64,000 bases of DNA from Candidatus Pantoea deserta (GCF_003813865.1 NZ_RMVG01000008.1:1-64000), one strand, 5' to 3'. Shown: positions 27,572 to 37,497, counted from the first letter of the stretch. The notes: generated by a model from the sequence alone, not told the origin. Made by a program: numbers and translations.

Positions 27572-29389
27572 TCAGGGGCGCAGCACCTTTTTAAGGTTGT
27601 CGCTGCCGCTGTTTTTTGGCTGGCGATCCAGCCACTGATTAAGACGGGACTTAGCTTCATCCTGCAATTGCTGACGCAGCACCTGATCGACCGGCAGCGA
27701 ATACTGCACATTATGCCAGTCGCCGTACATCCGCAGCGGTATGGCCTGCTGCGACAGGACGCTGGACAGTCGCTCATCCCCTTTCCAGCCGCTGAGCGTC
27801 AGGCCAAAGGTGACGTCCAGCTGCTGCTTCGGCATATTAATGTCGCCACCGCCCTGTAAACGCAGGCGATCGCTTTCGCCGCTGAGATCGGCCAGCCGCA
27901 GCACGCCATTATCCAGCGCCATATTACCGCCAAGCTGACGAATACCCTGATCGCCGCCCTCATCGCTGCTGACGCGATCGCTGACGCGCTCAACCGCGCG
28001 ACGCACCATCTGTTGCAGATCCAGCTGCGCCAGTTTAACGTTGCTGGCCTGAAACTGCGCCGTACCGCGCCACTGGCGCCTGGCCGCATCCAGCGTCAGC
28101 CCTTCCCCGCTGAGATCGCCCCGCAGGGAAAGCGTGCCCTGCACCGTTTGCGGTATCTCAAAGGCGGCCAGCAGCGGCTGAATAGCGACGTTGGTCAGCA
28201 CTGGCTGTAGCGCGACGCGCGTTTCAGGCTGACGAATATCAACGGTGCCTGGCACAGAGAAGGTGCCCTCGCCCAGCTTGCCGTTCAGGGTATGCAGCGT
28301 CATCAGCCCCCGCTGGTTAGCGGCGGCCAGCTGGAAGTTCTGTAGCGTCAGACCGCGCCATACGGCGCTGTCTGCGTTAAGGTTCAGCAGCAGCTCCATA
28401 TCGTTAAGCGGCGAATCCATATTGGTCTGCACGCGCGGCGCGGCAATAACCGGCGCGCGCGCCACCGTGGCAAGCTGCTCGCCGTCAGCGTCGGGCTGCG
28501 GCGCATTGGGCATCAGGTTATCAAGGTTAAGCTGACTGGCATGGAGCTGAAGCGTCAGCTGCTGCGGCAGGGTGCCGTTCGCATCGCCCGACAGCGCGCT
28601 GTCATTGGCGGTTAGCTGCAACTGCGTCACGGCGAACTGCCGGGTATCGGCGCGCCAGTTGCCCTGGGCGCTCAGCGTGCCCTTGATGCCCTGCGGCGGC
28701 ATATTGGCTCCGCTCAAGGCATAATTTAATTCCTCGATTTTTCCGCTCAGGCGTTGCGGATACTGCGCCGCATCAAGCTGGCCTTTCAGCGAAACCGTTG
28801 CGTTACGCTGATTGCGCGTCAGGCTGGTGCTGAGTTCAATACTGGCCTGATGCTGAGCATTCTGCGTCAGATTAAGGGTAAAATCGCGGAAGTTAAATTC
28901 ATCGCCGCCCGGCTCGCGCCAGATCAATAAACTGTCGGCGACGCGCAGCTGACTGATATCAAATGACCAGCCGCTGGCGGATGCGCCGGCCTCGCTGCGC
29001 GCGGGCGCAACCGGCGCGTTTTGCGGCTGCTGCGCCGCGCTTTCCGGCGTCGCGCGCACCACGGCGTTACGTAGCATCACCTGGCTGACGCTGAGCTGGT
29101 GCGACAGCAGCGGCCAGAGATTGACGTCGAGACGCATATTTTCCGCCGTCACCAGCGGCTGCGACGCGCCGGGCGCGGTCAGGCTCATGCGCCCGGCCAG
29201 AATGCTGAGTCTGGGCCAGACGTGCCAGCGAAGATCGCCGCTCACCTCCAGCCGATAACCACTGCGCTGCTCGACCTGCTTCACCATATAGGATCGAAAA
29301 TCGTTTGGATTGACCAGCAGCACCAGCGCGGTCATTCCGGCAACGATGACCACCAGCAAAATGGCCAGCGTGGTTATCACTCTTCTCAT
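27572..29389 (-). CDS. asmA: AsmA family outer-membrane assembly protein
   Basis: A 605-residue AsmA protein with a single N-terminal membrane anchor (ITTLAILLVVIVAGMTALVLLV), followed by the AsmA-type NPNDFRSYMVKQVEQRSGYRL. The rest is a long beta-rich, largely periplasmic bridge-like domain, with the conserved C-terminal segment near LSGWKGDERLSSV. E. coli AsmA (617 residues) affects outer-membrane protein assembly and lipid composition, and AsmA-like proteins are considered inter-membrane lipid carriers. The ATG at 29389 directly follows an in-frame GTG. It is convergent with yegH, whose stop is one base away, and 20 bases downstream of dcd. Confidence 0.92.
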   Translation of the reverse strand: MRRVITTLAILLVVIVAGMTALVLLVNPNDFRSYMVKQVEQRSGYRLEVSGDLRWHVWPRLSILAGRMSLTAPGASQPLVTAENMRLDVNLWPLLSHQLSVSQVMLRNAVVRATPESAAQQPQNAPVAPARSEAGASASGWSFDISQLRVADSLLIWREPGGDEFNFRDFTLNLTQNAQHQASIELSTSLTRNQRNATVSLKGQLDAAQYPQRLSGKIEELNYALSGANMPPQGIKGTLSAQGNWRADTRQFAVTQLQLTANDSALSGDANGTLPQQLTLQLHASQLNLDNLMPNAPQPDADGEQLATVARAPVIAAPRVQTNMDSPLNDMELLLNLNADSAVWRGLTLQNFQLAAANQRGLMTLHTLNGKLGEGTFSVPGTVDIRQPETRVALQPVLTNVAIQPLLAAFEIPQTVQGTLSLRGDLSGEGLTLDAARRQWRGTAQFQASNVKLAQLDLQQMVRRAVERVSDRVSSDEGGDQGIRQLGGNMALDNGVLRLADLSGESDRLRLQGGGDINMPKQQLDVTFGLTLSGWKGDERLSSVLSQQAIPLRMYGDWHNVQYSLPVDQVLRQQLQDEAKSRLNQWLDRQPKNSGSDNLKKVLRP

Positions 29390-29409
29390 CACATCCCCGT
29401 CTTCGCGAT

Positions 29410-29991
29410 TTAATCTTTGTCGATACGACTGGCGACAGCGCCCTGCTGTCCGCGATATTTGGCGTCTTCACGACGGTTATAAGGCCGCGCCGCCGGGCCG
29501 GAAAGCGGCTCGAAACTCAGCGCGCCGATAAGCATGCCCGGACGCAGCGCCAGCGGCAGCTTACCGGAATTATAAAACTCCAGCACAATGCGCCCCTGCC
29601 AGCCCGGATCGATGCGGTGCGCGGTCACGTGCACCATCAGGCCCAGACGCGCCAGCGAAGAGCGGCCATCCAGCCAGCCCACCAGATCGTCTGGAATCGT
29701 CACCGATTCAAAGGTCACCGCCAGCGCCAGCTCGCCGGGATGCAGGAAAAACGCTTCGCCTTCCGGCAGCACGATTTCGTCGCTCATCACGCGATCGAGC
29801 GCGGCGCTGACTTCATCTTTCGGACCGCTTAAATCGATAAAAGCCGCCGTATGGCCGCGAAAGGTGCGGAACTGGTTGCCCAGACGCACATCAACCGTCG
29901 CGCCATTGATGCGTTCTACCGGCGGACGCGGATCGATAGCTAACCTGCCGTCATCCAGCCAGGCCTCAATATCGCGGTCGCATAATCTCAT
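29410..29991 (-). CDS. dcd: dCTP deaminase
   Basis: Dcd deaminates dCTP to dUTP, the main source of dUMP for thymidylate synthesis in enterobacteria. The 193-residue protein has the full family length and the conserved segments [39 protein letters not shown] (with Arg and the catalytic region) and [15 protein letters not shown]. It belongs to the udk-dcd-asmA order conserved in E. coli. Confidence 0.95.
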   Translation of the reverse strand: MRLCDRDIEAWLDDGRLAIDPRPPVERINGATVDVRLGNQFRTFRGHTAAFIDLSGPKDEVSAALDRVMSDEIVLPEGEAFFLHPGELALAVTFESVTIPDDLVGWLDGRSSLARLGLMVHVTAHRIDPGWQGRIVLEFYNSGKLPLALRPGMLIGALSFEPLSGPAARPYNRREDAKYRGQQGAVASRIDKD

Positions 29992-30075
29992 TAACCTGTC
30001 TCCATGATATAAGTGTAGCGAACAGCCTGAAACCTGCGTGTCAGGCGGTTCGCAGCGCGTCAGACCTGACGCGTT

Positions 30076-30717
30076 CTATTCGAAAAACTGATTTATTTTG
30101 GCCTTGAGAATATCAATTGCAATACGGTTTTTCCCGCCGCGCGGCACAATAATGTCGGCGTACTGCTTGGAAGGCTCAATAAATTGCAGGAACATCGGAC
30201 GCACGGTTTTCTGGTACTGGCTCATCACTGAATCCATAGAGCGACCGCGCTCGTTGACGTCGCGCTTCATTCGACGCATCAGACAGATGTCCAGCGGCGT
30301 ATCAACAAAGATAGAGAAGTTAAGCTCCTGGCGCAGACGCGCGTCGGTCAGCAGCAGAATGCCTTCCAGAATAATCACCTTTTTCGGCTTCAGGTGAATG
30401 CTGTCGCGCGTGCGGGTGTGCTCCACATAGCTATAGACCGGCAAATCAATATCCTGGCCCGCTTTCAGCGCCTGTAAATGCTGTAGCAGCAGGTCGTGAT
30501 CCATCGCGCTGGGGTGGTCATAGTTGGTTTTCACCCTCTCTTCCATGGTGAGGTGGCTCTGGTCCTTATAATAGGCATCTTCCGGGATGACCCCAATATG
30601 CTCGTCACCGACCTGGTCACGGATTTCACGATAGAGCGTGCTGGCGATTAAACTTTTTCCGGATGCGGAGGCACCGGCAATGCCCACAATCACGCACTGA
30701 TGAGACTTGTCAGTCAT
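30076..30717 (-). CDS. udk: Uridine kinase
   Basis: Udk phosphorylates uridine and cytidine in pyrimidine salvage. The 213-residue P-loop kinase has Walker [12 protein letters not shown] near residue 12, [11 protein letters not shown] near residue 68 and the lid-region Arg cluster ([13 protein letters not shown]) near residue 150. Size and sequence are those of the enterobacterial enzyme. It is upstream of dcd on the same strand, separated by 84 bases. Confidence 0.95.
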   Translation of the reverse strand: MTDKSHQCVIVGIAGASASGKSLIASTLYREIRDQVGDEHIGVIPEDAYYKDQSHLTMEERVKTNYDHPSAMDHDLLLQHLQALKAGQDIDLPVYSYVEHTRTRDSIHLKPKKVIILEGILLLTDARLRQELNFSIFVDTPLDICLMRRMKRDVNERGRSMDSVMSQYQKTVRPMFLQFIEPSKQYADIIVPRGGKNRIAIDILKAKINQFFE

Positions 30718-30964
30718 ACTTTTTAAAGACCTGATACTGGAGCCTGCGCTGTACGTAGAGTAGACGTTTTTACGCAGGACGAAATGGAGAGGGTTTGGTA
30801 GGCGCTAAGTATAGGGATTTCATTCTTTTGACGCCAGAGAAAAGCCATTCCCGGCATTTCAGAATTTCCCCTTTTTAAACTGGATCGTTTCCCCGATAAA
30901 CTGGTGTTGGGTTTTGTATTAACTTAAGCGGCTGGCGCATCAGACAGCAGAGGATGAGTCTGCG

Positions 30965-30986
30965 CCCGCGCCAGCGCGGGTTCTTT
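30965..30986 (+). terminator. Terminator-like hairpin upstream of the PAP2 gene
   Basis: CCCGCG/CGCGGG with a four-base loop is followed by TTCTTT on the plus strand, 28 bases before the PAP2 start codon. It lies within the 296-base gap after udk. No upstream plus-strand gene needs a terminator here, so it could mark an attenuator or the end of a small RNA. Confidence 0.35.
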
Positions 30987-31013
30987 CCTGCCAGCCCGCA
31001 CTAAAGGAAGCAT

Positions 31014-31628
31014 ATGCACTGGAGAACACTGACCTATTTTGGCGACAGCATGCTGTTAATCCCGACGGCGGTGATTATCGCGCTGATCCTGCCGTGGAAA
31101 AGCGATAATCGCCGCACGGTATGGTACTGGCTGTTGGCTTTTGGTCTGGCGGGGCTGCTGGTCAGCCTGTCAAAAATTCTGTTTCTCGGCTTTGGCATTG
31201 GGAGCGCTCGTTTCAATTTTACCGGTTTTAGCGGCCACAGCGCGATGTCGGCGACGCTCTGGCCGGTAATGCTCTGGCTGGTTTCCGGGCGCTGGTCAAC
31301 GCCCTGGCGCGGGCTGGCTATCGGCGTGGGGTATATGATTCCGCTGATGGTGGGCTTTTCGCGTCTGGTTATTCACGCGCACTCCACCAGCGAAGTGGCC
31401 ACCGGACTGCTGCTGGGCTTTACCCTCAGCTCGGCCTTTTTGCTTAGCCAGCGCCGCACCGCGCTCAAGGGATTTAGCTGGCAGCAGGTCGGCGTCGCCT
31501 TTTTAGTCCCGCTGCTGCTTATAGGCCACGGCCGCGTCGCCACAACACAACAGTTTCTTGAACGTTTCTCTGCCGACCTGGCCGGTCTTGAAAAACCGTT
31601 CACCCGTGCCGATCTGTTCCGTCAGTAA
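31014..31628 (+). CDS. PAP2-family membrane phosphatase
   Basis: A 204-residue integral membrane protein with about six hydrophobic segments and the PAP2 motifs. KILFLGFGIG near residue 62 is a degenerate motif 1, FSGHSAMSA near residue 76 carries the motif-2 His, and SRLVIHAHSTSEVATG near residue 118 carries the motif-3 Arg and His. Relatives dephosphorylate lipid phosphates such as undecaprenyl pyrophosphate or phosphatidylglycerophosphate. The substrate here is not known. AAAGGA precedes the ATG. It sits between udk and yegE, where E. coli K-12 has no such gene, and close to the exopolysaccharide cluster that consumes undecaprenyl phosphate. Confidence 0.82.
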   Translation: MHWRTLTYFGDSMLLIPTAVIIALILPWKSDNRRTVWYWLLAFGLAGLLVSLSKILFLGFGIGSARFNFTGFSGHSAMSATLWPVMLWLVSGRWSTPWRGLAIGVGYMIPLMVGFSRLVIHAHSTSEVATGLLLGFTLSSAFLLSQRRTALKGFSWQQVGVAFLVPLLLIGHGRVATTQQFLERFSADLAGLEKPFTRADLFRQ

Positions 31629-31794
31629 CCCCTTCCCGCCCTTCTGCATGGCAAAAGGGCCAGTCAATTGGTTGAATATCGACTTGATTTGATTTATCGG
31701 ACGCATTGAGACGGCAATGTGCTAGCATGCCCCTAAGAGTATGACTGGCGCATTTCTCGTCTTTTCGGCGCGATGCGCGTTGCCGGATTAGTGA

Positions 31795-34359
31795 ATGAGC
31801 GTTGAACTATTATCCTCGCCGGATAGACCGCAAAACCGCCTGCTTAACGCGCTGATTTTAGGCGTGGTCGCCTTTCTGCTGACCCTTTTTTGTCTGGAAT
31901 TGATTGTCGTCAGCGGCCGTATATCTCCCCTCTGGTTCGCCACTGCGCTGATGACCATCGTCGTGTTTCGCTCGCCGCCGCGCGACGCGCCGCTGCTTCT
32001 GCTGGGCTGCCTGGTGGGCACCGTGCTGGCTAACGCGCTGATCCTCGGCCCTCAACTGGCTAACCTGAAATTTTCGCTTATCAACCTGACGCAGGCGCTT
32101 ATCGGCGGCGCGCTGCTGCGCATGCTGCTTAAACCTCAGGCTCCGCTGAATTCCCTGCTCGACTGGCTGCGCTTTGTGCTGTCGGTGGGGATCGTCACGC
32201 CGCTGCTCGGCAGCATGCTGGCGCTGTGGGCTTTTCATGTCGGCAGTGAATCGACGCTGTCGTTTTTCTACACCTGGGTTATCTCCGAGATTATCGGCAT
32301 GCTGGCGCTGGGTCCGGTGCTGCTGCTGCTGCCCTGGCCGCTGCGTCCCCCCGCGCTCAGCCTGCGCCGCCTGGCGACGTTTCTGTTCTCGCTGCTGTTA
32401 ACCTTCGGCGCCAGCTGGCTGGCGCTGCGCTTTATGCCCTGGCCATTCACCTTTATCGTGGTGCTTCTTTTCTGGTGCGCGGTGCGTCTGCCCAAGCGGG
32501 ACGCTTTTTTACTGTTTCTGCTAAACGCCTGTTTTATTTCGCTGCTTCTGGCGCTGAGCCTGGTGACGCTTGAGCAGCGTGACTACTCGCCCGGCCAGAT
32601 AGCCAGCTGGCTGCCCTTTCTGCTGGTGCTGATCCCCGGCCACGTGATGGCGCTGGTGATGGACGCACTTCAGCGCGAAAAACATCACATCAGCGAGAGC
32701 GAAACCCGCTTTCGCCATGCGATGGAGTATTCCGCTATCGGCATGGCGCTGGTCTCGCCTGAGGGCGCCTGGCTTCAGGTTAATGACTCGCTTTGTCAGA
32801 CGCTGGGCTTCCCCGCCGCCGAGCTGAAAAAGCTCACCTTCCAGCAGATCACCCATCCCGACGACCTGGAGAGCGATCTGCAACATGCGGACAAACTACT
32901 GCGCGGCGAGAGCCAGGCCTACACCATAGAGAAGCGCTACTTTCGTAAAAGCGGGGAGATTGTCTGGGCGCGCCTGACCGTGTCGCTGGTACGGGACGGC
33001 GAGCGTCGACCGCTCTACTTCATCGCGCAAATTATCGACATCTCTGAGCTGAAGCAGAGCGAGCAGGTCAACCGTCATCTGATGGAGCGCATTACGCTGG
33101 CCAACGAAGCGGGTGAAATCGGCGTCTACGAATGGAATCTGATGAGCAATGAGATGATGTGGGATCGCCGCATGTACGCGCTGTTCGGTCTGAGCGCCCA
33201 TGAGCAGCCCAGCCGGGAGCGGTGGCGCAGCCTGGTGCATCCGGCCGATCGCGATCGGCTCGATCAGGCGCTGCTGCGATCCACGGAAAAACCCGGCGCT
33301 GTAGATATGGAGTATCGCATCCTGCACCCTGACGGCGTGCGCACGCTGCGTACCCAGGCGCGTCGCTTTTTCAGCCCGGACGGCCGTATCGAACGGATGC
33401 TGGGCATTTGTCAGGACGTGACCCATCTGCGCAACCTGACCGACGCGCTGTTTCAGGAGAAAGAGCGAATGGCTATCACGCTGGACTCCATTGGCGAAGC
33501 GGTGATCAGCACCGACAGCGATATGCGCGTCATCTTCATGAATCCCGTGGCGGAGCAGATGAGCGGCTGGCAGCAGGAAGCGGCGGCAGGCAAACCGCTA
33601 AGCGAACTGTTGCATATTACCCAGGGTCGTCATGGCCCGCCGATTGAAAACCTGCTGCTTTGCCGCCTGCCCACCGAGAAGACCATCCCGGATCTGGATG
33701 ATGAGCTGGTGCTGCACGCTGCCGACGGGCGCGAGGTAGAGATTCACTACAGTATTACGCCGCTGCGTACGCTGGAAGGCGATAAGATTGGCGCGGTCAT
33801 GGTCATTCAGGACGTCAGCGAATCGCGCAAGATGATCAAGCGCCTCAGCTACAGCGCGCTGCATGATGCCCTGACGCGTCTGCCAAATCGCGCCAGCTTT
33901 GAGCGGCAGCTTCAGCGCTTACTGGATGATGAGGAGCAGCGCGACCGGCAGCATGTGCTGGTGTTTATCGACCTTGATAAGTTCAAAGCGGTCAACGATA
34001 CCGCCGGACACGCCGCAGGCGATGCGCTGCTGCGAGAGCTGGCCGATCTGATGCAGCGCCATTTGCGCAGTAGCGATTTTCTCGCGCGGCTGGGCGGGGA
34101 TGAATTTGCGCTGCTGATGCCGGGATGCGCCATGGCGCAGGCGAGCGACGTGGTGCAGCGCCTCGTTCAGGCGGTGAACAGCTACCCCTTTCGCTGGCAG
34201 GGCGGCACCTACCAGGTGGGCGCCAGCGCCGGGCTGACGCAGATTACAGCCGCTAATGCCGTAGCCTCAGACCTGCTGTCCCAGGCGGATATTGCCTGCT
34301 ATCACGCCAAAAATTCCGGGCGCGGCAGGCTGGCCGTTTACCCGCCGCAAAGGAGCTGA
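31795..34359 (+). CDS. yegE: MASE1-PAS-GGDEF diguanylate cyclase, YegE-like but without EAL domain
   Basis: An 854-residue membrane sensor. Residues 1-290 form a MASE1 domain of about eight membrane segments. Three PAS/PAC modules follow at roughly 300-420, 430-545 and 555-680. The GGDEF domain ends the protein, with the active-site motif RLGGDEFALLMPG near residue 767, so cyclic-di-GMP synthesis is plausible. E. coli YegE, as I recall about 1100 residues, has an additional C-terminal EAL domain. Here a stop codon follows GRGRLAVYPPQRS directly and yegD starts 63 bases later, so the EAL part is absent rather than frameshifted. Cyclic-di-GMP often controls exopolysaccharide, but no link is shown by sequence. 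Confidence 0.9.
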   Translation: MSVELLSSPDRPQNRLLNALILGVVAFLLTLFCLELIVVSGRISPLWFATALMTIVVFRSPPRDAPLLLLGCLVGTVLANALILGPQLANLKFSLINLTQALIGGALLRMLLKPQAPLNSLLDWLRFVLSVGIVTPLLGSMLALWAFHVGSESTLSFFYTWVISEIIGMLALGPVLLLLPWPLRPPALSLRRLATFLFSLLLTFGASWLALRFMPWPFTFIVVLLFWCAVRLPKRDAFLLFLLNACFISLLLALSLVTLEQRDYSPGQIASWLPFLLVLIPGHVMALVMDALQREKHHISESETRFRHAMEYSAIGMALVSPEGAWLQVNDSLCQTLGFPAAELKKLTFQQITHPDDLESDLQHADKLLRGESQAYTIEKRYFRKSGEIVWARLTVSLVRDGERRPLYFIAQIIDISELKQSEQVNRHLMERITLANEAGEIGVYEWNLMSNEMMWDRRMYALFGLSAHEQPSRERWRSLVHPADRDRLDQALLRSTEKPGAVDMEYRILHPDGVRTLRTQARRFFSPDGRIERMLGICQDVTHLRNLTDALFQEKERMAITLDSIGEAVISTDSDMRVIFMNPVAEQMSGWQQEAAAGKPLSELLHITQGRHGPPIENLLLCRLPTEKTIPDLDDELVLHAADGREVEIHYSITPLRTLEGDKIGAVMVIQDVSESRKMIKRLSYSALHDALTRLPNRASFERQLQRLLDDEEQRDRQHVLVFIDLDKFKAVNDTAGHAAGDALLRELADLMQRHLRSSDFLARLGGDEFALLMPGCAMAQASDVVQRLVQAVNSYPFRWQGGTYQVGASAGLTQITAANAVASDLLSQADIACYHAKNSGRGRLAVYPPQRS

Positions 34360-34422
34360 CCCGCTTGCCAGCCCTGAAAAGCTGCGCTAAAGTCGCCCCC
34401 TTTTTTTCGGGAGGGGCATCAG

Positions 34423-35775
34423 ATGTTCATTGGATTCGATTACGGGACGGCGAACTGTTCTATTGCGGTGTGTGAAAACGGCACGCCGCGTCTGCTGACG
34501 CTGGAAAATGGACAGCGCCTTCTGCCGTCAATGATTGCCGCGCCCACGCGTGAAGCGGTAAGCGAATGGCTGTACCGTCACCATCAGGTGGAGACGCCGG
34601 ATGCCGAAACCACGGCGCTGTTGCAGCGCGCGCTGCGCTATAACCGCGAAGAGGACATCGAGGTGTCGGCCGCCAGCGTACAGTTTGGCCTGACCGCGCT
34701 GCAACACTATATGGTCGACCCGGAAGAAACCTGGTTTGTTAAATCCCCTAAATCCTTTCTCGGCGCCAGCGGGCTGAAGCCGCAGCAAATCGCGCTGTTC
34801 GAAGATCTGGTGTGCGCCATGATGCGCCATATCCGCGCGCAGGGCGAAGCGCAGCTTGATGCCGCTATCGATCAGGCGGTTATTGGCCGTCCTGTCAACT
34901 TCCAGGGACTCGGCGGCGATGACGCCAACGCGCAGGCGCAGGCTATTCTGCTGCGCGCCGCGAAGCGCGCCGGTTTCCGCGACGTAGAATTTCAGTTTGA
35001 ACCGGTCGCCGCTGGACTCGATTTCGAGGCGACGCTGACCAAAGAGACGCGCGTGCTGGTGGTGGATATTGGCGGGGGAACGACCGACTGCTCGATGCTG
35101 CTGATGGGACCGGAGTGGCGCAGGCAGTCCGATCGTCGCCAAAGCCTGCTTGGCCACAGCGGCTGCCGCGTGGGCGGTAACGACCTGGATATTATGCTGG
35201 CGTTCAAGACCCTGATGCCGCTGCTCGGTCTGGGCGGCAAAACCCAGAAAGGGACCGCCCTGCCCGCGCTGCCGTGGTGGAATGCGGTTGCCATCAACGA
35301 CGTTCCGGCACAGAGCGATTTCTACTCCGCGGCCTGCGGCAAGCTGTTGCGCGATCTGGTGCGCGATGCCGAACAGGGCGAGCAGGTCGCGCATCTGCTG
35401 AAGGTCTGGCAGCAGAAGCTCGGCTATCGCGTGGTGCGCGCGGCGGAAGAGAGCAAAATTGCCCTTTCCGATCGCGCCACCTTTGACGCCAGCCTGGATT
35501 TTATCGCGCCGCAGCTGCACGCTGTTATCAGCGACGGCATGTTGCAGGAGGCGATCGCGCAGCCGCTGGAGCGTATTCTCGAACAGGTGCATCTGGCGCT
35601 CGCCGGCAGCGATACGAAACCGGAAGTGATCTATCTGACAGGCGGCAGCGCACGTTCGCCGGTATTGCGCGCCGCGCTTCAGCAGGCGCTGCCGGAGACG
35701 CCGATCGCCAGCGGCGATGATTTCGGTTCAGTAACCGCCGGTCTGGCGCGCTGGGCAGAGGTGATGTTCCGCTAA
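34423..35775 (+). CDS. yegD: Hsp70-family chaperone-like protein YegD
   Basis: A 450-residue protein made of the actin-like ATPase fold of Hsp70 but lacking the usual substrate-binding domain. It begins MFIGFDYGTANCSIAVCENG (phosphate-1 loop), has VVDIGGGTTDCSMLLMG near residue 210 (phosphate-2) and VIYLTGGSARSPVL near residue 404 (adenosine motif). This matches E. coli YegD, also about 450 residues and of unknown role. The ribosome-binding site GGGAGGGG lies seven bases upstream. In E. coli alkA lies between yegE and yegD. It is absent here. Confidence 0.9.
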   Translation: MFIGFDYGTANCSIAVCENGTPRLLTLENGQRLLPSMIAAPTREAVSEWLYRHHQVETPDAETTALLQRALRYNREEDIEVSAASVQFGLTALQHYMVDPEETWFVKSPKSFLGASGLKPQQIALFEDLVCAMMRHIRAQGEAQLDAAIDQAVIGRPVNFQGLGGDDANAQAQAILLRAAKRAGFRDVEFQFEPVAAGLDFEATLTKETRVLVVDIGGGTTDCSMLLMGPEWRRQSDRRQSLLGHSGCRVGGNDLDIMLAFKTLMPLLGLGGKTQKGTALPALPWWNAVAINDVPAQSDFYSAACGKLLRDLVRDAEQGEQVAHLLKVWQQKLGYRVVRAAEESKIALSDRATFDASLDFIAPQLHAVISDGMLQEAIAQPLERILEQVHLALAGSDTKPEVIYLTGGSARSPVLRAALQQALPETPIASGDDFGSVTAGLARWAEVMFR

Positions 35776-35954
35776 CAGAGCGGCTCGAACGGGGTAAAGG
35801 CCCTGAGCAGGTCGCGCAGGGGCAAGGCATTGCGCGGCTGGCCGCCGCGCCGGGCGCGTTATCGCTCAGCGCGGCGCGCGGATTGAGGGAAGCGCAAGCG
35901 ATCCTGAGTCACGCCGGTTTTGCCTGCCGCGATGCCCGCGGACGGCAGCGTTAA

Positions 35955-35973
35955 GCGGCCCGCAATGGGCCGC
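35955..35973. terminator. Hairpin between convergent yegD and porin gene
   Basis: GCGGCCC/GGGCCGC with a five-base loop forms a perfect stem 11 bases from the porin stop codon. Neither side has a clear T run, so efficiency is uncertain. Its place between convergent genes suggests a bidirectional role. Confidence 0.5.
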
Positions 35974-35984
35974 TCGCTGTTTGA

Positions 35985-37325
35985 TCAGAAGTTGATATTC
36001 GCGCTGATGCCGCCGACAAAGGCGTCTTTCACTTCGCTTACCGCCCCTGGCGCCACGATATATTGCAGATTCGGACGCAGCTGCAACCATTTCGCCAGCT
36101 TCACATTGTAGTAAAGCTCGTAGTTATACTCGGAGCCATCCTGAATCGGCAGATAGGTGGGGCTGTCGAAGTCGGTTTCACCGTTAGCCGCGTTCTGCTG
36201 GCGCTGCGCTCGCGTATAGTCGCTGTTGACGTGAATACGTGCCGCCGCAATACCAATCTCATCCTCCGGACGCGCATCAAAAGGCCCCGCCCAGGTAAAG
36301 GCGATGGACTGATAGTTATCGGTCTTCGAGGTTTTGTGGTCGTTCATTACCGCCTGAACGGACACGCCGATACCACGGCTCACGTCGCCGCCCTGCGCGG
36401 TCAGCTGCTGCTGCAACAGCACATAGCCGCCGTAGGCGTGATCTTTCTCCTGATAGCCGCCGTTGCGCCAGCTGCCGTATACGTCGCCGTCGACCGACGA
36501 GTAGTAGCCGCCAATGCGGTAGTTGCCCGGCAGTTTGTCCGGACCGAACGTCGGTTTCCAGCCCAGCTCCACTGGCACCATATTGCCTTCGGAGTTGCTG
36601 GTGTCCAGACGGAAACCGTCGCCGCGATCGTAGTTTGCCGGGTTCTGGTTATAGAAGCCCACCTGGAAGAAGACCTCCGGCGTGAAATTCACCTTCACGC
36701 GGCCGCCCCACTGGGATACGGGCCAGTTAAACCAGCGATCGCCGCGCCAGTTGCCCGCCTGGCCGCTACCAAAGGCCAGGTTCTGGAATTTACTGTCGAA
36801 GTTATCGAAATCCTCGCCCACGGTGACGCGACCGGCCTTGATGTTAACCACATCGTCAAACAGCCCTTTGCTCAGCCAGAACTGCGTCAGACGCCAGGTT
36901 TGCCCGCGGCCATACACTTCCTGCACGGAAGAGAGCATACCGGTGCGAGGATCCGCGACCTGATCGGAAATGTTGCGTCCATTACGGTCGGTGATGGTCA
37001 TCTGGAACTGCGCATCCTGCCAGTCGAGCAGTTTTTCCAGATCGAGATTAACGCCAAACGCCCACTGATCGCTGTAGCGCATGGACGTATTGGTGTCAGC
37101 GCCGCCGCCGAGGTTCGATGCGCTCTCCATGGTGTAGTTGACGTCAAATTTAACGCCCTCATTTTCCAGCTGCGTTCGCGAGCCGCCCCAGTCGCCGAAC
37201 ATATAGGGCGAGTCATAGCTGAACGCCTCTGCCGCCGCCGCAGAAGCGCTTAACATGGCAAATATCAGGGAGCCGGCCGCAACGCGGCGCAGCGGGAAGC
37301 CTTGCACTGCTTTTTTAGTGTTCAT
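35985..37325 (-). CDS. OprB-family carbohydrate porin
   Basis: A 446-residue outer-membrane beta-barrel protein with a signal peptide ending near ASAAAAEAF. The mature protein starts with the OprB-type SPYMFGDWGGSRTQLENEGVKF and continues with alternating beta-strand sequence. It ends in aromatic-rich C-terminal strands (FVGGISANINF, terminal Phe), a feature of outer-membrane proteins recognised by the Bam machinery. OprB relatives admit glucose and other sugars. The specific substrate is not known. The ATG at 37325 follows an in-frame GTG. A CRP-like site lies about 120 bases upstream. Confidence 0.85.
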   Translation of the reverse strand: MNTKKAVQGFPLRRVAAGSLIFAMLSASAAAAEAFSYDSPYMFGDWGGSRTQLENEGVKFDVNYTMESASNLGGGADTNTSMRYSDQWAFGVNLDLEKLLDWQDAQFQMTITDRNGRNISDQVADPRTGMLSSVQEVYGRGQTWRLTQFWLSKGLFDDVVNIKAGRVTVGEDFDNFDSKFQNLAFGSGQAGNWRGDRWFNWPVSQWGGRVKVNFTPEVFFQVGFYNQNPANYDRGDGFRLDTSNSEGNMVPVELGWKPTFGPDKLPGNYRIGGYYSSVDGDVYGSWRNGGYQEKDHAYGGYVLLQQQLTAQGGDVSRGIGVSVQAVMNDHKTSKTDNYQSIAFTWAGPFDARPEDEIGIAAARIHVNSDYTRAQRQQNAANGETDFDSPTYLPIQDGSEYNYELYYNVKLAKWLQLRPNLQYIVAPGAVSEVKDAFVGGISANINF

Positions 37326-37443
37326 CACTGTTCTTCTTATCTGGTTTTAAAAAGTAAGCCGTGCAGAGGATAGTGCTGAGGAATCTTCAACTTTTGTAAA
37401 AATGTGCGCTGGAACAGGCGCTGAGACAGTTTCTTTGAACAAT

Positions 37444-37459
37444 TGTGAGGGGGATCGCT
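37444..37459 (-). promoter_or_regulatory. Possible CRP site upstream of the porin
   Basis: TGTGA-N6-TCGCT matches the CRP half-site pair TGTGA/TCACA at eight of ten positions, about 120 bases upstream of the porin ATG. Catabolite control would suit a sugar porin, but the match is only moderate and no clear promoter was located. Confidence 0.25.
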
Positions 37460-37497
37460 GAACAGAAACGCGCTGGCGCAAACCGCATAATTTGACA

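Noticed and set aside
35763-35953. Plus-strand open frame in another frame crossing the yegD stop (DVPLTERLERGKG...), as a frameshifted or additional gene
   Set aside because: No start codon or ribosome-binding site. High GC favours open frames by chance, and yegD already has its full length.
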